Shown piece by piece: positions 46,352 to 55,534 of a stretch of 64,000 bases of DNA (its first letter is position 1; the number at the start of each line of letters is the position of its first letter). The position numbers and the translations under genes are program-made. The notes under the pieces were generated by a model, which ran no database searches, was not told the origin of the DNA, and was given only the letters and a program-made list of their open reading frames with translations. The DNA lies in contig NZ_JAMGSI010000001.1 of assembly GCF_023516715.1 (NCBI RefSeq), positions 248,001 through 312,000 on the forward strand. The letters run 5' to 3'. The stretch is from Akkermansia massiliensis (lineage in GTDB: Bacteria; Verrucomicrobiota; Verrucomicrobiia; Verrucomicrobiales; Akkermansiaceae).

Positions 46352-47509
46352 ATGGCTAAGAAAGATTATTACGAGATCCTGGGCGTTTCCAAGGACGCCA
46401 CTGATGATGAGATCAAGAAGGCCTACCGCAAGCTGGCCTTGAAGTACCACCCGGACCGCAATCCGGACGATCCTTCCGCGGAAGAGAAGTTCAAGGAGCT
46501 GGGAGAGGCCTACGAGGTGCTTTCCGATGCGGACAAAAAGGCCGCTTACGACCGCTTCGGCCATGCCGCCTTTGAACAGGGCGGTCCCGCCGCGGGCGGC
46601 GGCTATGGCGGAGGCGGGTTCCAGGACCCGATGGATATTTTTGCCCAGATGTTTTCCGGAATGGGCGGTTTTGCGGACATGTTCGGCGGCGGTGGCCACG
46701 GCGGCCAGAAGAGATCCTCCAAGAGGCCCGGTTCCGATCTGCGCTATGACCTGGACATTACGCTGGAAGAAGCCGCGAAGGGCTGCACCAAGAAGCTGGA
46801 GATTGAGCGCCTGGTGACCTGCAAGGCCTGCCACGGCACCGGAGCCCGGGATGGAAAGGAAGCGTTCAAGACGTGTCCCTCCTGCCAGGGGCGCGGCATC
46901 ATCACCCAGCAGAGCGGCTTTTTCGTCCAGCAGTCCACCTGCCCCACCTGCCACGGCACCGGGGAAATCATCTCGGACCCGTGCCCCGCCTGCCGCGGGG
47001 AAGGGCGCGTGAGGGAGGATTCCCACATCACCATCCGCATTCCCGCAGGCGTGGCCACGGGCAGCCAGCTCCGCATCGCCGGGGAAGGGGATGCCGGGGT
47101 GCACGGCGGCCCCACCGGGGACCTGCACGTGTTTATTGACGTAAAACCTCACGATATTTTCCAGAGGGAAGGCAACGACCTGAGCTGCACGGTTCCGGTT
47201 CCGCTTTCCCTGGCCGTCTCCGGCGGCAGGTTGAAGGTTCCCACGCTGGAAGGCGCGGCCACCATCAAGCTGCCGGAAGGCACGCAGAACGGCATGATCT
47301 TCCGCCTGCGCGGCAAGGGCATGAAAGCCCTCCGCAGTTCGGACGTAGGGGACATGCTGGTGGAAGTGGAGGTGGAAATCCCCACCCAGCTCACCAAGGA
47401 CCAGATGGACAAGCTGAACGCCTTTGCCTCCACGGTGGATGAGAAGCGCAACCAGCCGGCCTGCGTGGCGTTTGCCGACAAGGCGGCGCGCTACCTGAAG
47501 AACAAGTAA
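46352..47509 (+). CDS. dnaJ: Chaperone DnaJ (Hsp40 class A)
   Basis: 385 residues. J-domain at 1-70 with the HPD triad ([13 protein letters not shown]), a Gly/Phe-rich linker, four CxxCxGxG zinc repeats ([32 protein letters not shown]) and two substrate-binding beta domains. Stimulates DnaK ATPase and delivers substrates. Pairs with grpE directly upstream. Confidence 0.98.
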   Translation: MAKKDYYEILGVSKDATDDEIKKAYRKLALKYHPDRNPDDPSAEEKFKELGEAYEVLSDADKKAAYDRFGHAAFEQGGPAAGGGYGGGGFQDPMDIFAQMFSGMGGFADMFGGGGHGGQKRSSKRPGSDLRYDLDITLEEAAKGCTKKLEIERLVTCKACHGTGARDGKEAFKTCPSCQGRGIITQQSGFFVQQSTCPTCHGTGEIISDPCPACRGEGRVREDSHITIRIPAGVATGSQLRIAGEGDAGVHGGPTGDLHVFIDVKPHDIFQREGNDLSCTVPVPLSLAVSGGRLKVPTLEGAATIKLPEGTQNGMIFRLRGKGMKALRSSDVGDMLVEVEVEIPTQLTKDQMDKLNAFASTVDEKRNQPACVAFADKAARYLKNK

Positions 47510-47531
47510 GGTCCGTTTTTCCCTTTCACGC

Positions 47532-48269
47532 ATGGCTCGCTTTTACCTCCCGGCTTCGGAATGGGCCGCTCCCTCCTGGGAGCTGCGCGGGGATGAGGCG
47601 CACCATGCCGCCAAGGTTCTGCGCCTGAAACAGGGTGATTCCTGCGTCGTCTTTGACGGCCGCGGCCGCGCCGCCCATGCCGTGGTGGCGGAACCTCCGC
47701 GCAGCTCCGGGGTGCTGCTGGCTCCGGGGGAGGAATGTCCTCCCGCTCCGGAATTGGCCCATCTGACGCTGTGCCAGGCGGTCCCCAAAGGAGCCAACAT
47801 GGACCTCATCATTCAGAAATCCGTGGAACTGGGCGTTTCCGCCATCGTTCCGCTCCTGACGGACCGCACGATCGTGCGCCTGAACGCGCGGGAGGCGGAG
47901 GCCAAGAGGCAGAAGTGGCAGCGCATCGCCCTGGAGGCCTGCAAGCAGTGCGGCCAGAACACGCTTCCCGAGGTTGCGTCTCCCGTTCCCTTTGCGGAAT
48001 GGCTGCGCCGCGGAGCGCCGGAAGGGCTGAACGTGATCGCCTCCCTGGTGCCCGGCGTGCGCCCGGTCAGGGACGTGCTGGAAGAAGCCCGCTCCCGCTC
48101 CGTGCGGAGTGCTGCCCTGCTGGTGGGGCCGGAGGGCGACTTTACGGACCAGGAGACGGCCATGGCGCTGGAGGCCGGATTCTCTCCCGTTACGCTTGGC
48201 CCCATCGTCCTCCGGGTGGAGACGGCCGCCTTCTTCGGGCTGGCCGCCATGCGGTACGCCCTGGACTGA
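47532..48269 (+). CDS. rsmE: 16S rRNA m3U1498 methyltransferase
   Basis: 245 residues. SPOUT-family methyltransferase acting on 16S rRNA U1498. Conserved parts are HHAAKVLRLKQGD in the N-terminal PUA-like domain, and QKSVELGVSAIVPLLTDRT, EACKQCGQN, LLVGPEGDFTDQE and LGPIVLRVETAA in the knotted SAM site. 22 bp after dnaJ. Confidence 0.96.
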   Translation: MARFYLPASEWAAPSWELRGDEAHHAAKVLRLKQGDSCVVFDGRGRAAHAVVAEPPRSSGVLLAPGEECPPAPELAHLTLCQAVPKGANMDLIIQKSVELGVSAIVPLLTDRTIVRLNAREAEAKRQKWQRIALEACKQCGQNTLPEVASPVPFAEWLRRGAPEGLNVIASLVPGVRPVRDVLEEARSRSVRSAALLVGPEGDFTDQETAMALEAGFSPVTLGPIVLRVETAAFFGLAAMRYALD

Positions 48270-48291
48270 GTTTTTCCCGATACGCATTCCC

Positions 48292-49284
48292 ATGTTCAAG
48301 AATCTCATTTTCGACTGGTCCGGCACCCTGGTGGATGACCTGGCCCTGACGCTGGACGCGTCCAATTACGTTTTTTCCCAGTACGGAAAACCCTGCATGG
48401 ACAGGGATGAATTCCGCGCGGAATTCCAGCTTCCCTATCCGGACTATTATGCCCGCGTGCTGCCCCAGGCGGATTTGAATGAACTGGAAGACCATTTCCG
48501 GTACGCCTTCCGCGTTTCCAACGCGCCGGTGGAGGTGCTGCCGAACGCGCGGGAATTCCTGGAGTTCTGCCGCGCGCGCGGCGTGCGCTGCTTTATCCTC
48601 ACCAGCGTGGACGCCAAGGAGTTCGACATCCAGTGCCAGGAGCTGGGCATGATGGAATATTTTGAAGCCATTCACGCGGGCATCCGCCATAAGGACGCCC
48701 ATATCCACACCCTGCTGGCCCAGCACGGGCTGCATGCCCATGAAACCGCGTTCATCGGGGACATGCAGCATGACATAGAGACGGCCCACCATGCGGGCAT
48801 CACGTCCATCGCCGTGCTGACCGGCTATAATGACGCTGCCCAGCTTTCCAAGGCCAGGCCGGACATCATCGTTCCGGACCTGCTTGTCCTGCGCACGCTG
48901 ATGCGCCGCTATGCCCTGCCTTCAGATACGCAGGATTCCATCAACATCAACGGCCTGGAGCTGGATACCTTCATCGGCGTGCCGGAGGAGGAACGCGCCT
49001 CTATGCAGACCCTGAAGGCGGATATCACTTTTTATCCGGATGAAGCCCTCTCTGGCCTGAACGACGATTTTTCCAGGACCGTCTGTTATGATTCCATCGC
49101 CCGCGCCCTGAGGGCGGAAGCCATGGCGCGACCCCGCAAGCTGGTGGAAACGCTGGCGGAGGACATGGGAAAGGTTTGCCTGAAGGAGTTCGGCGCGCGT
49201 CACGTGATCGTCACCCTGCGCAAGTTCATCCTGCCGCGGACGGACAGCGTCTCCGTGACGGTGCATGTTTCACGGCACCGGTAA
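48292..49284 (+). CDS. HAD-family hydrolase fused to dihydroneopterin aldolase (FolB)
   Basis: 330-residue two-domain protein. Residues 1-205 are a HAD hydrolase: DWSGTLVDD (nucleophile Asp8), ILTSVD, RHKD (Lys134) and FIGDMQHD (Asp157). The second motif-I aspartate expected in phosphatases is Ser10. Residues 215-330 are a FolB-type domain: ININGLELDTFIGVPEEERA, CYDSIARALRA, RKLVETLAEDM and RKFILPRTDSVSVTV with the expected catalytic Lys. FolB cleaves dihydroneopterin in folate synthesis; the preceding dephosphorylation step often lacks a dedicated gene, so the HAD part may perform it. Start ATG 48292 begins the HAD motif directly. Confidence 0.85.
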   Translation: MFKNLIFDWSGTLVDDLALTLDASNYVFSQYGKPCMDRDEFRAEFQLPYPDYYARVLPQADLNELEDHFRYAFRVSNAPVEVLPNAREFLEFCRARGVRCFILTSVDAKEFDIQCQELGMMEYFEAIHAGIRHKDAHIHTLLAQHGLHAHETAFIGDMQHDIETAHHAGITSIAVLTGYNDAAQLSKARPDIIVPDLLVLRTLMRRYALPSDTQDSININGLELDTFIGVPEEERASMQTLKADITFYPDEALSGLNDDFSRTVCYDSIARALRAEAMARPRKLVETLAEDMGKVCLKEFGARHVIVTLRKFILPRTDSVSVTVHVSRHR

Positions 49285-49297
49285 AAGGGGAGGCTCC

Positions 49298-51088
49298 CTA
49301 CCGGATATCCACCGCCTTCTCCGCGGGAATGTTTTTCCCGTCTTTGGTGAAGGTGTTTTTCTCCGCCTTTACGTTGCCGGTATGGCGGGTGCGGATGGCG
49401 GTGCCATTCCTGAGGTCAAACGTATTGCCGGTGATGGTGATGTTCTCGTGAACGTTTCCTTCCGGCTGGGGGGCGTGCGGAACGATCTGGATGACGGCCT
49501 CCCCGCATTGAATGAAGGTGTTGCGGGAGATGGCCATGTCCTTGACCACACCGGATTCATACCAGCCGGAGGCGTCATCCTCCACCAGAATGGCAGGCAT
49601 GCCCGTCTTCTCAAACCGGCACCGTTCAATCAGCACCGGCTTCCTGGTGGTAAGCAGGAAGCCCCTGGTGGGAATGTGGCGGCAAACCGTGTTGCTGACG
49701 TGGACGGAGGGCGTCCAGGTGGTGTTCTCCACGGCGTCGTTGGGCTGGATGTTCCCGGGGTTGGGCTGCCGCAGCGTGAGTTCTATTTCCTTCTCATTGA
49801 GCTTTTTGATGCCGGAAACGGTATTGGAGGCGTAAGGAACCAGCGTCTTGCAGGAAACGTAGTCAATCCGGTCCCCCACCGCGAAGGCGTCAAAACCGAA
49901 GGTCTGGGGGTGCATGAACCGGACGGTGATTTTATTGGGTGCCGGCTGGTCCACAATGCGCAGGTGGGTGCCGTGCACGTTGATGGCGTCGTCATGGGAG
50001 GCTCCCAGCACGCAGTCCCTGACGATGATTTTCCCCCTGCATCCGGAAAAATGCAGGTTGTCCGCCCAGGAGGAATTGGTGCGCAGGGAGCCGGGGCGCG
50101 GCGCTATCTTCAAGTTATTGAATATGATATTCTCGCTGAACTGGGAAACCACGCCCATGCCGTGCATGTAGTAGATATGGCAGTTGTTCCAGACGATGTT
50201 CCTGCTCCTGTGCTGGAAAAATCCGCAGCAGTCCCGCCGCGTGTTGCGGTTCTGGTAGGATTGTCCCGCCCGCATGGTCGGGGCGCCTTCCTTGAACGTG
50301 ATGCTGATTTTTCCGGGGGACAGTTCTTTAATGACTGTTTTTCCCGGGTCAAAGCGGCCCTGGAAGGTGCCGGAGGCGGCATCGAAGACCTTGGAATATC
50401 CTCCCATCCGGAATTCCCAGCCGGGGCCGCGCCAGGTCAGGGAGCCGTCCTTCACCGTATACAGGGTACCGTCCGGAATGGTCGCCTTCATAGTGTTTCC
50501 TTCAACTTCCGTCACCAGGAATTCCCCCATGGTAGGGTGCACGTAGTCAAAGCCCAGGCCGTTCAGGGAAACGTTTTCCGCGTGCTCCATGCAGACGAAA
50601 ATGGCTTTTCCCTCCAGCAGGATGTCGGTGGCTCCCGGCTTGCCCTCCAGTCGTACGTTTTTGGCCTCCACCAGGCGGATGGCCATAGCCTTGGCCTCGT
50701 TGGGAGCGTCATTGGTGTTGGAAATCTGCGGCTTTCCGGTGACCAGGGCGCCGTGCTTGAAAACGTGCCTGCCGGGCATGAACCGGATAGTGACCGGGGC
50801 CTGTCTGGAGCCTTCCCCCATGAGCGCCAGAGAGGCCGCATGCTCTCCGGGCTGGATGACGAGCGTGTCCCCGCGCGACATGATGAGGCGGTTGGCCGGG
50901 GACATGCTCTTCCAGGCCGTGGAGGGGGAAGTTCCGGGGTTGCCGTCGTTTCCCTGGTCCGGGTCTATGTACCAGGTATGGTTCCCGGCGGATTGTGTGC
51001 GCTGCGCCCGTTCCGGGTAGTCCGCTGCCGCGCACAGCCCGGTTAGTGTTGTGAGAACAAGAAGCAGGGTGGCTGCGGGAGTTTGCAT
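49298..51088 (-). CDS. Secreted GH110-type exo-alpha-galactosidase
   Basis: 596 residues with a signal peptide (about 1-21). A right-handed parallel beta-helix protein whose central section DNLHFSGCRGKIIVRDCVLG followed by ASHDDAINVHGTHLRI matches GH110 alpha-1,3-galactosidases; paired aspartates there are the proposed catalytic acids. Earlier cues are TWYIDPDQGNDGNPGTSPST and NIVWNNCHIYYMHGMGV. GH110 enzymes release the terminal galactose of blood-group B and linear B structures, fitting a mucin-degrading gut bacterium. Exact linkage is inferred. Convergent with the HAD-FolB gene, 13 bp away. Confidence 0.82.
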   Translation of the reverse strand: MQTPAATLLLVLTTLTGLCAAADYPERAQRTQSAGNHTWYIDPDQGNDGNPGTSPSTAWKSMSPANRLIMSRGDTLVIQPGEHAASLALMGEGSRQAPVTIRFMPGRHVFKHGALVTGKPQISNTNDAPNEAKAMAIRLVEAKNVRLEGKPGATDILLEGKAIFVCMEHAENVSLNGLGFDYVHPTMGEFLVTEVEGNTMKATIPDGTLYTVKDGSLTWRGPGWEFRMGGYSKVFDAASGTFQGRFDPGKTVIKELSPGKISITFKEGAPTMRAGQSYQNRNTRRDCCGFFQHRSRNIVWNNCHIYYMHGMGVVSQFSENIIFNNLKIAPRPGSLRTNSSWADNLHFSGCRGKIIVRDCVLGASHDDAINVHGTHLRIVDQPAPNKITVRFMHPQTFGFDAFAVGDRIDYVSCKTLVPYASNTVSGIKKLNEKEIELTLRQPNPGNIQPNDAVENTTWTPSVHVSNTVCRHIPTRGFLLTTRKPVLIERCRFEKTGMPAILVEDDASGWYESGVVKDMAISRNTFIQCGEAVIQIVPHAPQPEGNVHENITITGNTFDLRNGTAIRTRHTGNVKAEKNTFTKDGKNIPAEKAVDIR

Positions 51089-51190
51089 GCTGCACTCCTA
51101 CAGGAACACGGCTTTCAGGACAAGCATAATGCCCGCAGGGCCGGAAGGAAAGGCCGTGGTTTTCTGCCCTGCGCGCCGGGAGAGCGGCCC

Positions 51191-52111
51191 TTACTTTTCA
51201 TCCTTCCTGCCGGGGCGGGAAAGGAAGCCGACCAGCTTGTCATAGTACGCCTTGGACTTGTCGTAGTAGGACTGGGGGTCGATGTCCAGCTTGGTGCGGA
51301 ACAGAAGCCAGAGCTTGTGGAAGGTGTTGACGCGGTAGCGGATGTCGAAGATGCGGAAGCCGCCCGCCTTCATTTTGTCCAGAATGGTGTGGTAGATGAG
51401 CGCCATGGCCTGGGCGGGAACGAGCGCCGCCCTATCCTCCGGGCTGAGGCGGTTGTATTCCTCCTCCGCCTCCGCGAAGAACTTTTCCGCCAGGTCCGCT
51501 TCATATTGCAGCAGTTCCTGAAGCTGGGGGGAATAGACTCTGCCGCGCAGGTCTTCCAGGGTGTAGCCGAAGCTGTCCATGTCCTCTCTGGGCAGGTAGA
51601 TGCGGTTGGATTTGCCGCAGTCTTCCGCCACGTCACGGATGATGTTCACCATTTGCAGCGCGTGCCCCAGGGCGATGGCGTACGGGTAGGCGGCTTCCCC
51701 GGCGCCCATGATGCGGGCGGAGGTGAGGCCCACGCAGCAGGCCACGCAGTAAGTGTAATCCAGCAGTTCGTCACGGTTCAGGGGCTGTTGCTGGCAGATG
51801 TCCGAACGGCAGCCTTCAATCAGGTGCAGCATGGGGGTGGTGTCCAGCTCCAGGTCCTGGATGAGGGCGATGATGTCTTCTTCCAGCTCCGTCAGCTCCA
51901 GAACGTCTCCGCCGTTGATGACTTCTATCCAGCGGTTCAGGGCGTCGTGGCGTTCTCGGGGCGTCATTCCCGGTTCGTCCACGATGTCGTCCACCGTACG
52001 GCAGAAGGCGTAAAATTCCGCCATGTGGCGGCGTTCTTCTTCAGGAAGGTCAATGAGGGCGAAGGCCAGGTTGGACTTGGCCTTGCTTGTAATAGTCTGA
52101 GCTTGAGTCAT
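51191..52111 (-). CDS. Squalene/phytoene synthase family protein
   Basis: 306 residues. Condenses two prenyl diphosphates head to head. Both aspartate-rich motifs are intact: CRTVDDIVDEPG in the first half and VNIIRDVAEDCGKSNRIYLP in the second. Could be a phytoene synthase, dehydrosqualene synthase or HpnC/HpnD-like enzyme; no desaturase or squalene cyclase lies in the window to decide. Leftward, followed by lepB upstream at 39 bp. Confidence 0.88.
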   Translation of the reverse strand: MTQAQTITSKAKSNLAFALIDLPEEERRHMAEFYAFCRTVDDIVDEPGMTPRERHDALNRWIEVINGGDVLELTELEEDIIALIQDLELDTTPMLHLIEGCRSDICQQQPLNRDELLDYTYCVACCVGLTSARIMGAGEAAYPYAIALGHALQMVNIIRDVAEDCGKSNRIYLPREDMDSFGYTLEDLRGRVYSPQLQELLQYEADLAEKFFAEAEEEYNRLSPEDRAALVPAQAMALIYHTILDKMKAGGFRIFDIRYRVNTFHKLWLLFRTKLDIDPQSYYDKSKAYYDKLVGFLSRPGRKDEK

Positions 52112-52150
52112 GTCTTGACGGGGAAAGCGTGCCTGCGGAATGGCCGGGAA

Positions 52151-53434
52151 TCAGGGGATAAGCCCCCAGTGGGAAGTGAAGGGCCACAGGCAGAAGCTGG
52201 CGGGGCCTACGATGTTGTATTGGTGAACGGGCCCCCAGTACCGGGAGTCAAAGGAATTTTCACGGGTGGAATTGTCGCCCAGGGCCACGTACTCACGCAG
52301 GTAGGGGCGTTTTTTATCATTGGAGAGGTGCACGGTTCCCCCTTCCGTGATGTAGGCCCTGCCGTCCAGCAGGCTGAGGGGGGCGGGAAGGGCCACATAG
52401 CCGCAGGGCTGGTAGGGGGGCTTGCCGGAAGCTACCCTCTGGATGGTCCATTCCGTGGCCGGTTTTCCGTTGACGATCAATTGGGAATCCCGGATGGACA
52501 GGGAATCTCCCGGTACGCCGGAGAGGCGTTTGACGTAGTGCGTTCCGCCTTCCTGCCCAGTGCTGCTTCCCTTGTTGGCGATGCCTTCAATGCCGCGCGT
52601 GTCAAAGACGAAGACTTCCCCGCGCTCCGGCTTGCGGAAGTGGTAGGCCATCTTGTTCACCACGATCAGGTCACCGGCGTCAAAGCGGGCGTTCACGATC
52701 GTATCCCCCGGCAGGTAGCTTCTGAACGGCGTGTGCCGTTCGGACTCGAAGCGCGGTTCCTGGTTGAGGAAGTAGCGGCGCGTCTCCGCCTCCGCCGCCG
52801 GAATTTCCAGCTTGGAGCCGTCGTCGAAAATCACGTTGGTTACCGTGAGCAGGAGGTATTTGGTAGCGGGCTCGAAGCGGACGATTTTCTTTTCCTTGGA
52901 GGCCGTTTCATGCACATAGGAGCCGCCGTACAGGATCATGTCCCCGATTTTCTTCATCAGGGTGGGGTCTCCCTCCTGGGGGACGGCGCGGATGCCGTTC
53001 AGGGAGGGCTGCATGGAGCCGGTCGGGATGCGGAAGGGCTGGACTACATAACAGCGCAGGCCCAGGAAAATGGCCAGAATCACGAACAGCACCTCCACGT
53101 TTTCCGCCAGTCCGGAGGGCAGCGCGCCGGGAATGGATTCCAGCGTGGATTCCAGTTTGGCAGTGATGGTTTCCACCTGCTGCCTGTCACCCCGGCGGAG
53201 GGCCGTTTTCAGCAGGTTGCGGTTTTCTTCAAACTCCGCCAGGCGCTCGGGCGGCAAAAGGTCGCGGTTGTAATTGACGTAGCGGCGCACCGCCTTCAGG
53301 GCCATGCGGCCTTTCCTGCGCCATTTGGGCGTAAACCAGGCCAGGGGATGGTCCAGAATAAACACCAGGATGGCATCTGCGACCGGGAAATGGTCGTAAA
53401 GGGCAGCTAGGATGGACTTGTGCGGGCTGTTCAT
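52151..53434 (-). CDS. lepB: Signal peptidase I, extended form
   Basis: About 427 residues (E. coli enzyme 324). N-terminal soluble part with basic and coiled-coil residues, a transmembrane span (VEVLFVILAIFLGLRCYVV), the catalytic serine in RIPTGSMQPSL, the general-base lysine in THYVKRLSGVPGDSL, and the C-terminal box YVALGDNSTRENSFDSRYWG. Between serine and lysine there is an insertion of about 100 residues. Removes signal peptides of exported proteins, several of which are encoded here. Start taken at ATG 53434; ATG 53473 adds 13 residues. Confidence 0.9.
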   Translation of the reverse strand: MNSPHKSILAALYDHFPVADAILVFILDHPLAWFTPKWRRKGRMALKAVRRYVNYNRDLLPPERLAEFEENRNLLKTALRRGDRQQVETITAKLESTLESIPGALPSGLAENVEVLFVILAIFLGLRCYVVQPFRIPTGSMQPSLNGIRAVPQEGDPTLMKKIGDMILYGGSYVHETASKEKKIVRFEPATKYLLLTVTNVIFDDGSKLEIPAAEAETRRYFLNQEPRFESERHTPFRSYLPGDTIVNARFDAGDLIVVNKMAYHFRKPERGEVFVFDTRGIEGIANKGSSTGQEGGTHYVKRLSGVPGDSLSIRDSQLIVNGKPATEWTIQRVASGKPPYQPCGYVALPAPLSLLDGRAYITEGGTVHLSNDKKRPYLREYVALGDNSTRENSFDSRYWGPVHQYNIVGPASFCLWPFTSHWGLIP

Positions 53435-53489
53435 GAAGTGCGGTTGCCATGATGCCCCGTCCGGGGGCATCATGGAAGTCTATTTTACG

Positions 53490-54866
53490 TTACGGGAGTC
53501 CCATTTTGCCCGGATTCAGCAAATTCCGGGGGTCCAGGGCGGATTTGACCAGTTCGTGCAGGTGGAAGGCTCCTTCTCCCACGGCTTCCCGGAACCATTT
53601 GGCCTTCGCCAGGCCGATGCCGTGTTCCCCGGTGATGGTGCCCCCGTGTTCCAGCACCCAGCGGAACAGCCTGTCCACGCAGGCGTCCGCCAGGGCTTTC
53701 TTCTCCGGGTCCGCGTAATCGTCCACCATGATGTTGGTGTGAATGTTGCCGTCTCCGGAATGGCCGAAGCATGCGATGTCCAGCCCCGTTTCCCGGTTCA
53801 TGGCCTCGCAGAATTCCACCAGGTCCACCAGGCGGGACCTGGGGATGACGATGTCTTCATTCAGCTTGGTCATGCCGGTGGCTTTCAGGCTGTAGGAAAA
53901 TTCACGCCGCAGCTGCCAAATGGCTTCCGCCTTCTCTTCCGTGTCCGCGCGCAGGATGTCGGTTGCGCCGCATTCTTCCAGCAAGGCGCAGAGGGAATCC
54001 AGTTCTTCCCGCACGGCGGCCTGCCTGCCGTCCACTTCCACAATCAGGTGGCCGCGGCTGCCGGAGGGCAGGGCGCTGTCCCCCAGGTAGGCCCGCGCGG
54101 CGCGAAGGGTGAAGCTGTCCGTTATTTCCAGGGCGGAGGGAAGGTGCCCGCTGTTCAGGATGCGCTGCACGGCGGCGGCGGCCAGCGGGAACTGAGGGAA
54201 GCTGGCGCTGAGCGCGCCGAAGGCTTCCGGATGGGGGATGATCCGCAGAATGGCCCGGGTGACGATGCCCAGCATCCCTTCCGAACCGATGAAGAGGTCC
54301 CCGAGGTCGAAGCCCGTTTTGTTCTTGTGGGTGCGCCCTCCGCATTCCACCACTTCCCCGCTAGCAAGCACTACGGTCAGGCCCAGCACGTAGGCCTTGG
54401 TGACTCCGTATTTCAGGCACCTGGGGCCTCCTGCGTTCGTGGCGATGTTGCCTCCGATGCTGCATTCCTTCCTGGACGCCGGGTCCGGTGGGTAGAACCA
54501 CCCCAGGGCGCGTACTTCCCGCTGGAGGTCCGCCGTGATGACGCCGGGTTCCACCACGGCCACGCCGTCTTCCGGGGAGATTTCCAGAATGCGGTTCATC
54601 CGTTCCAGGGAAAGGCTGATGCCTCCGCGCACGGGAACGCAGCCCCCTACGTATCCCACGCCGCCGCCGCGGGCCGTGACGGGAATGTTCATGGAGGAGG
54701 CGTAGCGCAGGAGCAGGGAGACGTCCTCCGTGCTCTCCGGGAAAACGACCGCCTCCGGGAGCACGGACGCGTACCATTTGTCCCCGGCGTGCGCGGCCAG
54801 CACATCCGGAGCCCCGGAGACCTTTTCAGGCCCCAGGATGCGGGAAATGTCTTCTTCCAAAGACAT
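53490..54866 (-). CDS. glcD: FAD-linked oxidase, GlcD-type glycolate/lactate dehydrogenase subunit
   Basis: 458 residues. FAD-binding type-4 domain with VTARGGGVGYVGGCVPVRGG and ECSIGGNIATNAGGPRCLKYG, and the C-terminal domain ending with HGGTITGEHGIGLAKAKW. Oxidises a 2-hydroxyacid such as glycolate or D-lactate. No GlcE/GlcF partner is adjacent, so substrate is uncertain. 3 bp downstream of the CBM9-like gene. Confidence 0.9.
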   Translation of the reverse strand: MSLEEDISRILGPEKVSGAPDVLAAHAGDKWYASVLPEAVVFPESTEDVSLLLRYASSMNIPVTARGGGVGYVGGCVPVRGGISLSLERMNRILEISPEDGVAVVEPGVITADLQREVRALGWFYPPDPASRKECSIGGNIATNAGGPRCLKYGVTKAYVLGLTVVLASGEVVECGGRTHKNKTGFDLGDLFIGSEGMLGIVTRAILRIIPHPEAFGALSASFPQFPLAAAAVQRILNSGHLPSALEITDSFTLRAARAYLGDSALPSGSRGHLIVEVDGRQAAVREELDSLCALLEECGATDILRADTEEKAEAIWQLRREFSYSLKATGMTKLNEDIVIPRSRLVDLVEFCEAMNRETGLDIACFGHSGDGNIHTNIMVDDYADPEKKALADACVDRLFRWVLEHGGTITGEHGIGLAKAKWFREAVGEGAFHLHELVKSALDPRNLLNPGKMGLP

Positions 54867-54869
54867 GGA

Positions 54870-55454
54870 TTACTTGAGAATGGGGGTGCAGAAGCAGTCC
54901 GGGCGGTGGAAGTCCGGGTTGCCGGAAAGGTCGTCCGCCGTAGTCAGGAAAATCTGGTCCGGGGTGTCCAGGATGAACGTGGCGGCCAGCTTGCAGTCGC
55001 GTACGTCCACGCCGCGCAGTTCGTTCAGCGGAATGCGGGCCATGGCGCACCAGCCCTCGTCCGTCAGGATGCATTTGGTATCCACGGCCAGCGGGGCGGG
55101 AATGTCTTCATTGGCCCGGCGGGTGTCGGAAAAGGCGCAGGCCCACCACGCGCCGTTGGGCGCAAGGTTGAATTCCCAGTAATTGGTGCCGTCCCCGGCG
55201 GCCATGAACCATTCCGCCAGGTCGTACCGCCACAGCTCCGGCAGGAACTGGCCGGGCCGGGCGTCCGGATGGACGGTGGCTTCCTTGCTGCGGGAGGCCA
55301 GGAACCAGAGGTACTCGCCGTCCGTGGCGAAGGCGAACTCCGCGCTTGGCTCCACGTCGTAGCCGAACCAGTCGTTGACGAGTTCCTGGCGGGGCAGGGA
55401 GGCAAGCTGGTCAAAGCTTCCGTTGAAGGCCCATTGGTGAATGATTACTTGCAT
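54870..55454 (-). CDS. CBM9/DOMON-like beta-sandwich protein
   Basis: 194 residues, no signal peptide. The layout resembles the CBM9-like domain of carbohydrate-binding and DOMON proteins: AEFAFATDGEYLWFLASRS, FLPELWRYDLAEWFMAAGDG, NYWEFNLAPNGAWWACAFS and WCAMARIPLNEL. No catalytic motif. Leftward and nearly abutting glcD, so probably co-transcribed with it; functional link unknown. Confidence 0.7.
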   Translation of the reverse strand: MQVIIHQWAFNGSFDQLASLPRQELVNDWFGYDVEPSAEFAFATDGEYLWFLASRSKEATVHPDARPGQFLPELWRYDLAEWFMAAGDGTNYWEFNLAPNGAWWACAFSDTRRANEDIPAPLAVDTKCILTDEGWCAMARIPLNELRGVDVRDCKLAATFILDTPDQIFLTTADDLSGNPDFHRPDCFCTPILK

Positions 55455-55534
55455 ACCATCACATTTGGACAGTTTGCAGGTTTTATCAAGCCAGAACGTC
55501 TTATGGACTTGGATATTGACGTGATTTCTCCATC

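Noticed and set aside
51083-53410. Very long rightward open frame opposite the synthase and lepB genes
   Set aside because: It is an antisense frame kept open by GC-rich codon bias; the leftward frames carry clear catalytic motifs.
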